Notes: a model not told the origin generated them from the sequence alone. Shown: positions 45,289-54,827, numbered from the stretch's first letter. The stretch: DNA of 64,000 nt from Pseudomonadota bacterium (GCA_022563255.1 JADFNS010000004.1:112849-176848); one strand, 5' to 3'. Numbers and translations: made by a program.

Positions 45289-46410
45289 ATGCGAATCGGA
45301 TTCATCGAAGATACACCTTTACACGGCGGTACCCAGATCTGGGTGACCGAAGCCGCACGCTACTTCCTTGGGAAGGGCGAAGCGGTCACCGTCCTCTGCC
45401 CGGCGGATTCCTGGATGCAGAAACAAATCGATGGCACCGGTGCCCAGGTGTTTACTTATGAATGGGATGGCGTCATCGAGGAAGGGGAGGACAGTCGGAA
45501 AATCTGGACCGATGCCCTGGCCAATTGCGACGTGGCGCTGTGTACCGTTCATCCGCCACGCAACGGCTTTCATTGTTCGGTATTCGCCGCGCGTTGTATT
45601 GATGAAGGCAGACTCCAGACCTGGCTCGTTCCGAAGACCGGCACCATCGTGCCGGAATACAAACGGGAGTATTACGAGTCGGGTCGCGACATTAATTACG
45701 CTGTCATCGCGATCACCGGGTTTACCCGTGATTACCTAATCGCCCAGTACGGCGTGCCGGCCGACAAGGTCGCCCTCATTTACCAGGGTACAGAAATCAG
45801 TCGTTTTCAACCGTCCGAGGACGGTCATGCGGAGTCCTTGAAGCGCTATCCGCTGCCGGACAATGCATTCCCAGTGCTGGGTTGCATCGGCTCGTTCGAG
45901 GAGCGTAAGGGTCTGAACGTCCTGATCGAGACCGTCCGTCGGCTCGTGGATGGGCCGCTACCGCAGGTGCACGCGATGCTGGTCGGCGACGGACCGGACG
46001 AAGCCATGTTGAAACAACAGGTCAAAGAACTGGCGCTCGAGCAACATGTATCGTTTTTCCCGTTCACGCGTGAGCCGGTTATCGTCTTCGAACGCCTCGA
46101 TATCACCGTACTTTCCAGCCTGTACAAGGAGGGGCTGCCGAACGTGCTGCTTGAGAGCATGGCGATGTCCGTGCCGGTAGTTGCCAGTCGTATCGCCGGC
46201 GTGCCGGAGATTGTGATCGAGGCAAAGACTGGTTTTATGGTGGAACCAGGTGACGTCAACGACCTCGCGACCGGAATCGAAAAGCTGGCTGCCGATGCGG
46301 ATACCTGCCGCAGAATGGGTGAGAACGGACGGGCGCTCGTGAGTCGTTCGCACGACAAGCATGCGCAATTTGACGCATTCCTCGAATACTTCCGACGAAT
46401 CGCGCACTGA
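45289..46410 (+). CDS. Family 4 glycosyltransferase
   Basis: 373 residues; AGGAGA eight bases before ATG 45289 supports the start. GT-B features are the N-terminal DTPLHGGTQIWVTEAARYF loop, the C-terminal GSFEERKGLNVLIETVRRL and the EX7E motif in KEGLPNVLLESMAMSVP. Retaining transfer from a nucleotide sugar is expected. The donor and acceptor cannot be told from sequence. It is paired with the larger glycosyltransferase upstream. Confidence 0.88.
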   Translation: MRIGFIEDTPLHGGTQIWVTEAARYFLGKGEAVTVLCPADSWMQKQIDGTGAQVFTYEWDGVIEEGEDSRKIWTDALANCDVALCTVHPPRNGFHCSVFAARCIDEGRLQTWLVPKTGTIVPEYKREYYESGRDINYAVIAITGFTRDYLIAQYGVPADKVALIYQGTEISRFQPSEDGHAESLKRYPLPDNAFPVLGCIGSFEERKGLNVLIETVRRLVDGPLPQVHAMLVGDGPDEAMLKQQVKELALEQHVSFFPFTREPVIVFERLDITVLSSLYKEGLPNVLLESMAMSVPVVASRIAGVPEIVIEAKTGFMVEPGDVNDLATGIEKLAADADTCRRMGENGRALVSRSHDKHAQFDAFLEYFRRIAH

Positions 46411-46447
46411 TCACGCCCTGTCCACTGATTGGCAAGCTATTGTGTTG

Positions 46448-46500
46448 TTGGTCGGGGTGAGAGGATTTGAACCTCTCCCGGCAATATTCCGGCACTCCAA
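46448..46500 (-). repeat. tRNA-Pro 3'-end fragment with intact T-arm (copy 2)
   Basis: On the minus strand this reads AGAGGTTCAAATCCTCT then CACCCCGACCA: a perfect 5-bp T-stem, standard T-loop and CCA-ended acceptor strand. The matching 5' acceptor strand (CGGGGTG) and a normal D-arm are not found in the ~100 bp to the right, so it is a fragment and not a working tRNA. An element with TTTGGAG (anticodon-loop-like, TGG) lies further along but with a misfitting stem. 46501-46710 otherwise holds nothing I can support. Confidence 0.8.
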
Positions 46501-46710
46501 ATGCGGCGGTCAGCCTTATCGCGCCAAGGTTCTCATCTGGCGAATAGTCTAACTTCCGTAGCTTGAGCGGCAGCTCACGACAAACACGATCACGTCATGC
46601 GCTGTGTCTGCATGCGGCTTTTTCATAAGGATTGGTTCTTGTTAGTAAGTTACTAGGCATGGCACTATTCGCAGATCAGGCCTCTGGCAAACTAGCCACA
46701 AGACTCAGCT

Positions 46711-48126
46711 ATGAATCTCGACAACAGCTACGCGAGGTTACCCGAAGGCTTCCACGCCTTGGTAGAGACTGATGCCGTGGCGGCGCCGTCGATGCTGGCA
46801 TGGAACAACGATCTGGCTGTCGAACTTGGTCTCGACTCGCTCGCCGAGGACGAGGCGGAGCTTGCTCGGATCTTCAGCGGTGCTTCCCGGCCCGCGGGTG
46901 TCCAGCCAATCGCGCTTGCCTATGCCGGCCATCAGTTCGGGCACTTTGTGCCGCAACTCGGTGATGGGCGAGCGGCCCTGCTGGGCGAGGTCGTTACTGA
47001 CGCCGGTAAACGTTACGACATTCAACTTAAAGGCTCTGGCCGCACGCCGTACTCTCGCGGCGGTGATGGCAAGTCGTGGCTCGGGCCAGTACTTCGTGAA
47101 TACATTGTTAGCGAGGCGATGCACCACCTCGGCGTACCAACGACCCGCGCGCTGGCGGCCGTGGCGACCGGCGAGTCGGTATATCGAGAAACCGCCTGGC
47201 CAGGCGCCGTCTTCACGCGGGTTGCGTCGAGTCACCTACGGATCGGTACGTTTGAATATTTTGCATTTCGCAGGAACACGGATGCACTCAAGACGCTGAC
47301 CGAATATGCGATCGACCGTCATTATCCCGAGGCGAAGAGTGATGAAGTGCCGTACGTCGCATTTTTTCGCCGCGTGGCCGAACGCCAGGCCGAACTCATA
47401 GCTGGCTGGATGGCAGTCGGCTTCATTCATGGCGTCATGAACACAGACAACACCTCGATCTCAGGCGAGACACTGGACTATGGTCCAGCCGCATACCTGG
47501 ATGAGTTCCAATTCAAGAAGGTGTTCAGTTCAATCGACCATCACGGTCGCTACGCTTACGCCAATCAGATGCCGATCGCGCAGTGGAATCTCGCGCGCCT
47601 TGCGGAAACATTACTGTTGCTGTGTGATGCCCGGACCGATTTCGAGGCGATCCTGTCCGGATTTCCGGCGTGCTACGACAGTTACTATCTCGATCTCATG
47701 CGACCTAAGTTCGGTTTGCTGAAAAAAAATGACGGCGACGCTGAATTGATCAGTGACTGGCTGAATTATCTGCAGGACAACGCGCTCGATTACACACTGA
47801 GCTTTCGTGAGTTGGCGACGCGAATCGACGCCAGTGATCCGGCGCGCTTCGGCGAATTCGAGCAACGCTGGCGGCAGCGCGTTGGCAACCAGGCAACGGA
47901 GTCCGCCGAAGTGGTGGCCCTGATGGACTCGGTAAACCCAATTTTCATTCCACGCAATCACCGCATAGAGCAGGCGATACAGGAAGCGGTAGCAGGCGAT
48001 CTGACGGTCTTCAAAGATCTCAACGTTGTGTTGGCGCAGCCGTTCTTGGAGCAGCCCGAATATGCGAAATACGCTGAGGCACCAAAACCGAATGAGCGCG
48101 TGATCCAGACATTTTGCGGTACCTGA
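46711..48126 (+). CDS. selO: Protein adenylyltransferase SelO (YdiU/UPF0061)
   Basis: 471 residues, close to the ~480 of E. coli SelO. Pseudokinase-family features are AYAGHQFGHFVPQLGDGRA, GSGRTPYSRGGDGKS, and the inverted active-site pair HGVMNTDN (D246, N247) and DYGP (D256). The C terminus ends FCGT, keeping the redox-active cysteine typical of bacterial SelO. SelO transfers AMP to Ser/Thr/Tyr of redox-related proteins. It stands alone after the tRNA-like fragment and 45 bp before the 2OG oxygenase. Confidence 0.95.
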   Translation: MNLDNSYARLPEGFHALVETDAVAAPSMLAWNNDLAVELGLDSLAEDEAELARIFSGASRPAGVQPIALAYAGHQFGHFVPQLGDGRAALLGEVVTDAGKRYDIQLKGSGRTPYSRGGDGKSWLGPVLREYIVSEAMHHLGVPTTRALAAVATGESVYRETAWPGAVFTRVASSHLRIGTFEYFAFRRNTDALKTLTEYAIDRHYPEAKSDEVPYVAFFRRVAERQAELIAGWMAVGFIHGVMNTDNTSISGETLDYGPAAYLDEFQFKKVFSSIDHHGRYAYANQMPIAQWNLARLAETLLLLCDARTDFEAILSGFPACYDSYYLDLMRPKFGLLKKNDGDAELISDWLNYLQDNALDYTLSFRELATRIDASDPARFGEFEQRWRQRVGNQATESAEVVALMDSVNPIFIPRNHRIEQAIQEAVAGDLTVFKDLNVVLAQPFLEQPEYAKYAEAPKPNERVIQTFCGT

Positions 48127-48170
48127 TGGACGCCTGTGGCGGGACGTATAAAACTATTTAGGCTCCAAAA

Positions 48171-48842
48171 ATGAGCAAGAAAGATACCTGGTTGAAAGCT
48201 TCGGAAGTTCTATCCATTTTTCCAACGTTCGTCTGGAAAATTCAGTTGACGTCCGAATTCCGTCAGCGGGTAAATTCCAACATTATCCAGGTCATCACCC
48301 AGCTCAAACCAGATCTGGCTGAGATTCCACCGGGTGGATCATGGCAGTCGGGTCAGGACCTTCACAATCGAGAAAAACTTGTGGAATTTATTTCATGCAT
48401 TGACAGTACGGCGCAGACTGTACTTCGATTTTTAAAGGTCGCTCATAACGGAATTGAGATTACAGGCTGCTGGGCCAATATCAACGCAAGCGGCGCGTCG
48501 CACCCGATTCATAGCCACCCGAACAATTTCTTGAGCGGCATTTATTATGTTAGTACGCATCCGGGTGCCGATTCGGTTAACTTTCACGATCCAAGATCGC
48601 AAACGTCTATCATCAGACCTCCAGTGACTGAACTCACATCCCAGAATACTGATCAGGTCGTGGTGACAGTGAGCGACGGGATGCTTTTAATGTTTCCGTC
48701 CTACCTGGCACATTCGGTCGCACCAAACGCGAGTGACAAGCCGAGAATAAGCGTCAGCTTCAATATGATGTTTTCTCTTTATGCGGAGCGGCTAAGTGGA
48801 CCGTTATGGGGATCAACCGATGACGAGTCACCTGCTGAGTAG
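48171..48842 (+). CDS. Putative 2-oxoglutarate/Fe(II) oxygenase (TIGR02466 type)
   Basis: 223 residues. The Fe-binding and fold residues of the cupin-like 2OG-Fe(II) group are seen: HPIHSHPNNFLSGIYYVST (H111/H114/H116 region), SVNFHDPRSQ, and the distal HSVAPNASDKPRISVSFN with the second His and the 2OG-binding Arg. The length matches TIGR02466. Substrate is unknown. The gene is convergent with the next small gene and overlaps it by 15 bp. Confidence 0.83.
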   Translation: MSKKDTWLKASEVLSIFPTFVWKIQLTSEFRQRVNSNIIQVITQLKPDLAEIPPGGSWQSGQDLHNREKLVEFISCIDSTAQTVLRFLKVAHNGIEITGCWANINASGASHPIHSHPNNFLSGIYYVSTHPGADSVNFHDPRSQTSIIRPPVTELTSQNTDQVVVTVSDGMLLMFPSYLAHSVAPNASDKPRISVSFNMMFSLYAERLSGPLWGSTDDESPAE

Positions 48843-49103
48843 CGCATCAATAAAGGCGACCTTGCGTGGGTCGGCATGAAAGCTGTCCGACAGTATCAGA
48901 TAGCCTTTCAGTCCGCTCGTAGATTCAATCAGGTACATGGTCACGTCATCGCCGGGATCTGTGCCACTATCGAAGCTCACGTATTCCACAATGCGAAGCT
49001 TGTTTTCAATATTTGATGGCGTCGACCTTTCGTCAAAACCGAAGTTATGCGTGTATCCATTTGCAATCGCTTCAGCCTGATAATCTGCGAGATCCTTCGC
49101 CAT
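48828..49103 (-). CDS. Small conserved-looking protein of unknown function
   Basis: 91 residues, downstream of the formate dehydrogenase gene on the same strand with 25 bp between. The sequence is acidic, has no signal peptide and no cysteine, and carries LRIVEYVSFDSGTDPGDDVT and YLILSDSFHADPRKVAFIDA, which suggests a small alpha/beta fold. No family was recognised. Close spacing suggests it is co-transcribed with formate dehydrogenase and may be functionally linked. Confidence 0.5.
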   Translation of the reverse strand: MAKDLADYQAEAIANGYTHNFGFDERSTPSNIENKLRIVEYVSFDSGTDPGDDVTMYLIESTSGLKGYLILSDSFHADPRKVAFIDALLSR

Positions 49104-49128
49104 TATGCAGCTGCTCGTGGCACCGTTT

Positions 49129-50352
49129 TTAGTTCCCAGTCTTAAACTCTACAGCCTCTTCCGATCCGCCAGTGGCGTCTCCCTCACTGTAAGAGTGTGC
49201 GCCCGCGCCAGCTAATTTGCCGTCCTGAACAATCAGATATTCATCCCTGATCGGTTTCCCATCAAACCAGCACTCCAGAATCTCCCTGACACCTGCAGCG
49301 TATCGTGCCTGAGCCGAAAGCGTCGTTCCAGATGTGTGTGGTGTCATCGCGTGGTGGGACATGTACCTCCACGGATGGTCTTTCGGCGGTGGCTGCGGGA
49401 ACCACACATCGCCGGCATAGCCTGCCAGTTGACCGCTCTCCAGTGCATTGGCAATGGCGTCCCGATCACAGATCTTTCCGCGGGCCGTATTGACGATATA
49501 GGAACCACGCTTCATCTTGTTTATCAATTTCTCGTCAAAAAGGTGTTCTGTCTCGGGATGAAGTGGGCAGTGAATGCTAAGAACATCGCTGGCCGCAGCC
49601 AACGATTCCACGTTCTCGTGAAAGGTCAGCCCGAGCTCTTTTTCGACCTCGGCCGATAGCCTGTGTCGATCCGTATAGTGCAGCTTCACGTCAAATGGCT
49701 TCATGCGCTTGAGCACTGCCAGTCCAATGCGCCCGGAGGCGAGGATGCCGATACTCATTCCTTCGACATCGTACGATCTGACCACCGCGTCGGCTATGTT
49801 CCAGCCACCTTTTACTACCCAGCCGTACTGCGGGATATAGTCGCGCACCAGAGCCAGGATCATCATGACGGTGTGCTCTGAAACACTGATACTATTGCAA
49901 AAGGTGACCTCGCATACCGTTATGTTGTTGTCGATCGCTGCCTGCAGATCAACATGGTCCGAGCCGATCCCGGCCGTAATCGCCATCTTGAGGCCGTTAG
50001 CCTTCGCAATCCTTTCGGCAGTCAGGTACGCAGGCCAAAATGGCTGAGAAATCACGACGTCAGCACCGACCAGTTCCTTCTCGAACGCCGAATCTGCGCC
50101 GTCCTTGTCAGACATCACGACAAACGTATGACCACGATCTTCCAGAAAGCTTCGCAAGCCAAGCTCCCCTGAGACACACCCGAGGAGATCGCCAGGAGAA
50201 AAATCGATACCACTAGGCGACGGCATCGACTGCCCGTCTGGATACGCCGCCAGCGTTGGAATGCCATCGCGCGCATATTTTGGCGGGTAACCATCGGCAG
50301 GATCATCATAAAGTACGCATACGATTTTGTGTTTCGTATCAGGCTCATTCAT
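49129..50352 (-). CDS. fdh: NAD-dependent formate dehydrogenase
   Basis: 407 residues, nearly identical in layout to the metal-free enzyme of Pseudomonas sp. 101. Features are VCVLYDDPADGYPPKYARD at the N terminus, LLGCVSGELGLRSFLEDRG, ITAGIGSDHVDLQAAIDNN, CNSISVSEHTVMMILALVRD, the Rossmann stretch GILASGRIGLAVLKR with YTDRHR (Asp favouring NAD over NADP), and the catalytic His in MTPHTSGTTLSAQARYAAG. It oxidises formate to CO2 with NAD. The divergent neighbour is an NADH dehydrogenase, so formate electrons could flow to quinone. Confidence 0.96.
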   Translation of the reverse strand: MNEPDTKHKIVCVLYDDPADGYPPKYARDGIPTLAAYPDGQSMPSPSGIDFSPGDLLGCVSGELGLRSFLEDRGHTFVVMSDKDGADSAFEKELVGADVVISQPFWPAYLTAERIAKANGLKMAITAGIGSDHVDLQAAIDNNITVCEVTFCNSISVSEHTVMMILALVRDYIPQYGWVVKGGWNIADAVVRSYDVEGMSIGILASGRIGLAVLKRMKPFDVKLHYTDRHRLSAEVEKELGLTFHENVESLAAASDVLSIHCPLHPETEHLFDEKLINKMKRGSYIVNTARGKICDRDAIANALESGQLAGYAGDVWFPQPPPKDHPWRYMSHHAMTPHTSGTTLSAQARYAAGVREILECWFDGKPIRDEYLIVQDGKLAGAGAHSYSEGDATGGSEEAVEFKTGN

Positions 50353-50479
50353 TTTTCCGACCTCTTCGGATAAATCCAGCTATATCTGTCTGGCTAGTAA
50401 CATTAGTATAGTGGTTGCAGGGCAGATTGTCCGCCGCCTTTGACGCGGAATTTCCTGACTTTTTCGATAGACTACGCTT

Positions 50480-51727
50480 ATGCCACGCATTGTAATCCTC
50501 GGCGCCGGGTTTGGCGGATTATTCGCTGCCAAGAAGCTGGCGGGTGTTGCGGCTGACGTCACGGTGATCGACCGGCACAACTATCACCTGTTTCAGCCGT
50601 TGCTATACCAGGTTGCCACTGCCGGCCTGCCACCATCTGACATTGCCTGGCCCATTCGCTCCATCTTGAGTCGTCAGAAAAACACATCGGTACTACTGGA
50701 TGAGGTAACGGACATCAATGTCGGCGGGCACGAAGTCCTGCTACGGAATGCATCGGTGACCTTCGACTATCTCATTGTCGCGACGGGCTCCACGCACTCG
50801 TATTTTGGGCACCAAGACTGGGAAACGATAGCCCCCGGCCTGAAGAGCATAGACGATGCGACACATATTCGCCGACGGATTCTGACAGCGTTTGAGCAAG
50901 CGGAGATGACTAACGATTACGTCGAAAAACAGCGCTTGCTACGCTTTGTCATCGTCGGCGGCGGCCCAACCGGTGTCGAACTCGCGGGCGCGATCGCCGA
51001 ACTTGCGCATCACACACTTGCTGCGGACTTTCGAAACATTGATCCGCGCAGCGCCACGATAACACTGGTCGAAGCGGGCCCACGCCTGCTGCCCTATCTG
51101 CATGAATCTCTTTCTGACTACGCACGCCAGTCATTAGAACGACTTGGTGTTGAAGTTCGTCTGGGCACACCCGTGACCCATTGCGATGCGGAAAGGGTGA
51201 CGATTGGCGGCGAAGATATTGCCGTTGCAACCGTGATCTGGGCCGCAGGTGTCGCCGCATCACCGGTCGGCGAGTGGTTGGACGAAGAAACGGACGAGGC
51301 TGGCAGAGTCATTGTTCGACCGGACCTGTCGATAAAAAAGGATTCCAGGATATTTGTCATCGGTGATGTGGCAGCGGTGATGAATGAGAAGGGGGAACCT
51401 GTTCCCGGCATCGCACCAGCCGCCAAACAGCAGGGCCGATTCGTGGCGGACCTTATTGCCAGTAGAATCGCTGGCAGACCCGCCTCGCAGGCATTTCGCT
51501 ATCGGCATGCTGGTTATCTCGCGACCATTGGCCGCAAATCGGCGATCATCGAGTTTCCACGCTATAAATTGAAAGGCAGGCTCGCCTGGTGGATATGGGG
51601 CATCGCCCACATCTATTTTCTTGTTGGTGTGCCCAGCCCTCTGGTGGTTTCAATCCGCTGGCTGTGGGAGTACATCACTTATGGCCGCGGTGCGAGATTG
51701 ATAACGGGTGTCGAACAAACCGATTGA
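50480..51727 (+). CDS. ndh: Type II NADH:quinone oxidoreductase
   Basis: 415 residues. Two dinucleotide-binding motifs are present: ILGAGFGGLFAAKKL at the N terminus for FAD and FVIVGGGPTGVELAGAIAEL for NADH. HNYHLFQPLLYQVATAGL and the C-terminal KQQGRFVADLIAS with a membrane-associated tail (WGIAHIYFLVGVPSPLVVSI) match NDH-2. It passes electrons from NADH to quinone without proton pumping. It is divergent from formate dehydrogenase across 127 bp. Confidence 0.92.
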   Translation: MPRIVILGAGFGGLFAAKKLAGVAADVTVIDRHNYHLFQPLLYQVATAGLPPSDIAWPIRSILSRQKNTSVLLDEVTDINVGGHEVLLRNASVTFDYLIVATGSTHSYFGHQDWETIAPGLKSIDDATHIRRRILTAFEQAEMTNDYVEKQRLLRFVIVGGGPTGVELAGAIAELAHHTLAADFRNIDPRSATITLVEAGPRLLPYLHESLSDYARQSLERLGVEVRLGTPVTHCDAERVTIGGEDIAVATVIWAAGVAASPVGEWLDEETDEAGRVIVRPDLSIKKDSRIFVIGDVAAVMNEKGEPVPGIAPAAKQQGRFVADLIASRIAGRPASQAFRYRHAGYLATIGRKSAIIEFPRYKLKGRLAWWIWGIAHIYFLVGVPSPLVVSIRWLWEYITYGRGARLITGVEQTD

Positions 51728-51760
51728 AGTGCGTAGCTTGGCGCCGGCGGCCGATCCCAG

Positions 51761-51905
51761 GCAGTGCTCTGGTGAGTTGACGCTAACTGTATGAATGCTA
51801 AAGGGAAAAATTGGTCGGGGTGAGAGGCTGGGCCTTCGGCCCCTGCCTCCCGAGGGCAGTCAGGCGTTTACAAGTTGTTGTTAATTATAGGCATACTGGA
51901 GACGC
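51761..51905 (-). repeat. tRNA-Pro-like repeat, copy 3, with 93-bp direct repeat
   Basis: 51761-51853 equals 60103-60195 with three mismatches. Inside it the minus strand reads from CCA back through the acceptor strand to an anticodon-arm-like CTGCC-CTCGGGA-GGCAG (anticodon CGG, Pro). The T-arm is altered to a GGGCCTTCGGCCC hairpin. The tail after 51853 resembles 43350-43435. The 51728-52218 gap holds no gene; the glk start follows. Confidence 0.85.
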
Positions 51906-52218
51906 TCGTGGACGCAAGTTCCTAACGAGTCATAACGGTCCGGACTGGTCCCGGCAATTTTCCGGCACTGCGTGGGCTCATTAGCCATCACAAGCTGTCA
52001 GGGGCCTGTCGTGCTCTGGCTCTGAAGGAAAGACAAACGACCCATGCAGGGTATTTCGCACCCCAGTATTTGCGCACAATCACGCATTCCGCCCGCGTGC
52101 GGTGTCAGAGCAACCACCTGCCTGTTGAACAATGCAGCCCAACCTATCGTAATGAGAGCATAGGTACCACATTATGTGGTGCCCGTGACAACCGACAGGG
52201 CTGGTAAGAGGAACACAA

Positions 52219-53202
52219 ATGGCAGTCCCTTGTTTGCTGGTTGGCGATATCGGTGGATCAAAGGCGCGATTTGCTTTGGCCAACGCCAAAACTCCGGGCT
52301 TCTCGCGTGAGAAGATATATCAGTGCGCTGATTTCGCGTCTGCACATCAGGCCATCGACGCCTATCTGAAAGAGGTCAATACCAACAAACCCATAGCGAT
52401 CTGTATTGCTGCGGCGGGCCCAGTCGTCGACGGTGCTGTTCGCTTCACAAACAATAGCTGGAGGATCGAAACGAGCGATTTGCGGAATGAATTCGATACC
52501 GCGGGCATCAGATTGCTTAACGACTTCGAAGCGATTGCGTATTCGATTCCCTGGTTGCAGAAGTCCGACGTGGTCTCCATCGGGTTACCAAGGCCGAAAG
52601 ATCTAAAAGATACTGACTTTACGCTGTGCGTCCTCGGCCCGGGTACAGGGCTGGGGGCCGCAGGCCTGTGCAAAAGAGGCGCCCATATTTCTCCGGTCGT
52701 CGGCGAAGCGGGGCACCTCGGATTCGCTCCCGAAACACAGCTACAGGTTGAGCTGCTCTCACAATTACGCGATCGATTTGACCGTGTTTCGGATGAGCGT
52801 CTTATATCCGGACCCGGCTTGGAAAACATCTACTGGGCGCTCAGTAAACTTCGAGGTAAGAAAAATGCACAGCTTTCGGCGGCAGAGATTTTTTCTTCGG
52901 CCTCTGAGCGCGGTGACCCGACGGCAGCGGAAGCCGTGCAACTTTTCTTTGAAATCCTGGGACAGGTTGCCGGCAATCTAGCACTGGCTCTTGGTGCGGC
53001 CGATGGTGTCTATATTGCCGGGGGTATTGTCAAGCGCAATCCGGAGTTGATAGCTAACAGCCGATTCCGAACGGGGTTCGAAAGGAAAGGGCGTCATAGG
53101 TCCATGATGGAAGACATTCCAACGCAGGTAATAATACACCCACAACCCGGTTTGCTTGGTGCAAGCTACTGTGCAATCGAATTAATGAACGGCACTTTGT
53201 AG
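52219..53202 (+). CDS. glk: Glucokinase
   Basis: 327 residues, the usual length for the Glk (PF02685) family. Phosphate-binding LLVGDIGGSKARFALA at the N terminus, catalytic LLNDFEAIAYSIP, GPGTGLGAAGLCKRG and GEAGHLGFAPE are present, with the C-terminal AADGVYIAGGIV. It phosphorylates glucose with ATP. It is the first gene of a carbohydrate module bounded by the 93-bp direct repeats, and would feed glucose released or recycled by the GH130 enzymes into central metabolism. Confidence 0.93.
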   Translation: MAVPCLLVGDIGGSKARFALANAKTPGFSREKIYQCADFASAHQAIDAYLKEVNTNKPIAICIAAAGPVVDGAVRFTNNSWRIETSDLRNEFDTAGIRLLNDFEAIAYSIPWLQKSDVVSIGLPRPKDLKDTDFTLCVLGPGTGLGAAGLCKRGAHISPVVGEAGHLGFAPETQLQVELLSQLRDRFDRVSDERLISGPGLENIYWALSKLRGKKNAQLSAAEIFSSASERGDPTAAEAVQLFFEILGQVAGNLALALGAADGVYIAGGIVKRNPELIANSRFRTGFERKGRHRSMMEDIPTQVIIHPQPGLLGASYCAIELMNGTL

Positions 53203-53587
53203 CTCCGCGGCGCTCCGCGAAGCTTAGTTACGCAACAGTGACCAATATAACAACGAGTGGACTGAGCAGTAAATCACTATTGCGTGTCGAATCTGCATCT
53301 CTAGACGTAGCATTTCGTTGCATTGTCAGCAATTGAATGCGAGCCACGGACGGTGGCGTGGTCCATAGGCTGACAAGCACCAATATCAGATCGCATGAAT
53401 GGGTGCGTCGAAGATGATGCCGGGCCATGAGAAGTCCGGATAGGATGTTCTGCGCCAGCGATCGAAGAGGTCGGGTTCCGCTGTCGCTTTGATTTCGCCT
53501 CATCTGCCAACGTGATGCAAACGGATCCGGGTCGCTCGAATCGTAACCGGGGCATCATCCGAATTTCTAAGTCGTTGGAAATACCGA
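53203..53587. other. Intergenic DNA after glk, nothing recognised
   Basis: No gene, hairpin-plus-T-run or known site is convincing here. Short open frames exist on both strands but none looks like protein or has a ribosome-binding site. The stretch leads into a decayed repeat copy. Confidence 0.4.
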
Positions 53588-53685
53588 TTGGGAGTGAGAA
53601 GATGGAACGGTAGCTGCGCTGCCTTGCCTTCGGCGTCTGTCGGTTCGCGAGCTCGCCTCGGTGCGAATTTCTAGCCCTTGCCGGC
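53588..53685 (-). repeat. Decayed tRNA-Pro-like repeat, copy 4
   Basis: TTGGGAGTGAGAAGATGG (core with changes) is followed by GCCTTCGGCGTCTGTCGG and TTCGCGAGCTCGCCTCGG, then TGCGAATTTCTAGCCCTTGCC. The middle block matches 62854-62895 closely (GCCTTCGGCCTGTCGG, CTCGCAAGCTCGCCTCGG, TGCGAACCTCCGGCCCCTGCC), showing that this ~36-bp insertion in the T-arm is shared by two copies. 53686-53885 holds no further supported feature. Confidence 0.7.
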
Positions 53686-53885
53686 CCAAGATATGCCGGA
53701 GTTGCTAAGCAATTTTGAAAATCGGAGTGGCCTGGAGATGCTCACGGCTAGGATTGCCGAACCGATAATGACCAATTGGACGGCATCCGGTATTTTTTTG
53801 GAACCACTAGCCAATCACGCAGCACGGCATTGCGTATCCGGAGAAAGGTAATTTCTCGCAATTGATGACTTGAGGGTTACCGCAG

Positions 53886-54827
53886 TTATAACAAAGCCGG
53901 TCGGGTCTTTTTCAGACAAAGCTCAACCAAGTCGTCGATCGATGCGACGCCGACACACAGGACGCTGTCTGCGGCGCCCCAGTAAATCTTGACGGTACCG
54001 TCGTCCTCGGCGATAGCGCCACAGGTGAAGACTACGTTGTGAACGTAACCGGTCAGCTCCCACGGGTCCTCCGGTGACAATATCCAATCGTCAGCAACAC
54101 CGAGCACCTTGGCAGGGTCGGCGAGATCGTGAAGCGCCACACCCAGGCGATACACGGCACCATCCATGGTTGGATATACGCCATGGTAAATGTTGAGCCA
54201 TCCCTGCGCGGTTTTAATCGGCGTCGCGCCCGGACCTATCTTCATTGCGTCCCAATGATACGGAACAGGCTGGATCACTGGCACCGAATCACCCCAGTGA
54301 ACCAGGTCCGGAGACCAGGAAAGCCAGATACACCAGGGGTTGATTTTCGAGTGGGGCCGATCGAGCCGTGCGTAGCGGCCATTGAAGGTGTCCGGAAAAA
54401 TCACGACATTACGCATGTCTGCCTGACTGATCAGAGACACTCTCTCGACTGTTCTGAAATCGCGCGTTTTTGCCAGAACTATGCGCACGCCAAACCTGGA
54501 ATAAGCGCTGTAAGCGATATAATGCTCACCGGCAATCGTACAAATTCTCGGGTCCTCGACGCCGTACTCCTCGTGCACTGCGAATTCGATTTCGCTGGAT
54601 GGCACCATGAACGGCTTGGGATCTGCCTGGAACTTGTAACCATCATCGCTTCGTGCGATACCGATAATCGATCGTCCGTTACGTAGGTGCGAGCGGAACA
54701 GCAGGATGTATTGGCCGTTAACCTTGGTTGCCCCCGCGTTGTGGACTGTCTCCACGGAGTAGGGAATGTCGTGCTTGGTGAGGATTGGATTGCCTTCATA
54801 CCGCGTCACTAATGGCTTATCGATCAT
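53886..54827 (-). CDS. GH130 family glycoside phosphorylase/hydrolase, short form
   Basis: 313 residues, a five-bladed beta-propeller length typical of GH130. Features are NPILTKHDIPYSVETVHNAG, EYGVEDPRICTIAGEHYIAY (with the catalytic Asp region) and KIGPGATPIKTAQGWLNIYH. GH130 enzymes act on beta-mannosides, most as phosphorylases making mannose-1-phosphate. Phosphorylase versus hydrolase depends on phosphate-binding residues that I cannot assign with certainty. It overlaps the upstream glycosyltransferase by 11 bp, so both belong to one minus-strand operon. Confidence 0.87.
   Translation of the reverse strand: MIDKPLVTRYEGNPILTKHDIPYSVETVHNAGATKVNGQYILLFRSHLRNGRSIIGIARSDDGYKFQADPKPFMVPSSEIEFAVHEEYGVEDPRICTIAGEHYIAYSAYSRFGVRIVLAKTRDFRTVERVSLISQADMRNVVIFPDTFNGRYARLDRPHSKINPWCIWLSWSPDLVHWGDSVPVIQPVPYHWDAMKIGPGATPIKTAQGWLNIYHGVYPTMDGAVYRLGVALHDLADPAKVLGVADDWILSPEDPWELTGYVHNVVFTCGAIAEDDGTVKIYWGAADSVLCVGVASIDDLVELCLKKTRPALL

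Noticed and set aside
46448..46545. A complete tRNA gene
   Set aside because: Only the T-arm and acceptor 3' strand are present; the 5' acceptor and D-arm cannot be paired.
46738..47235. Minus-strand frame opposite selO
   Set aside because: selO is unambiguous on the plus strand; the antisense frame has no recognisable features.
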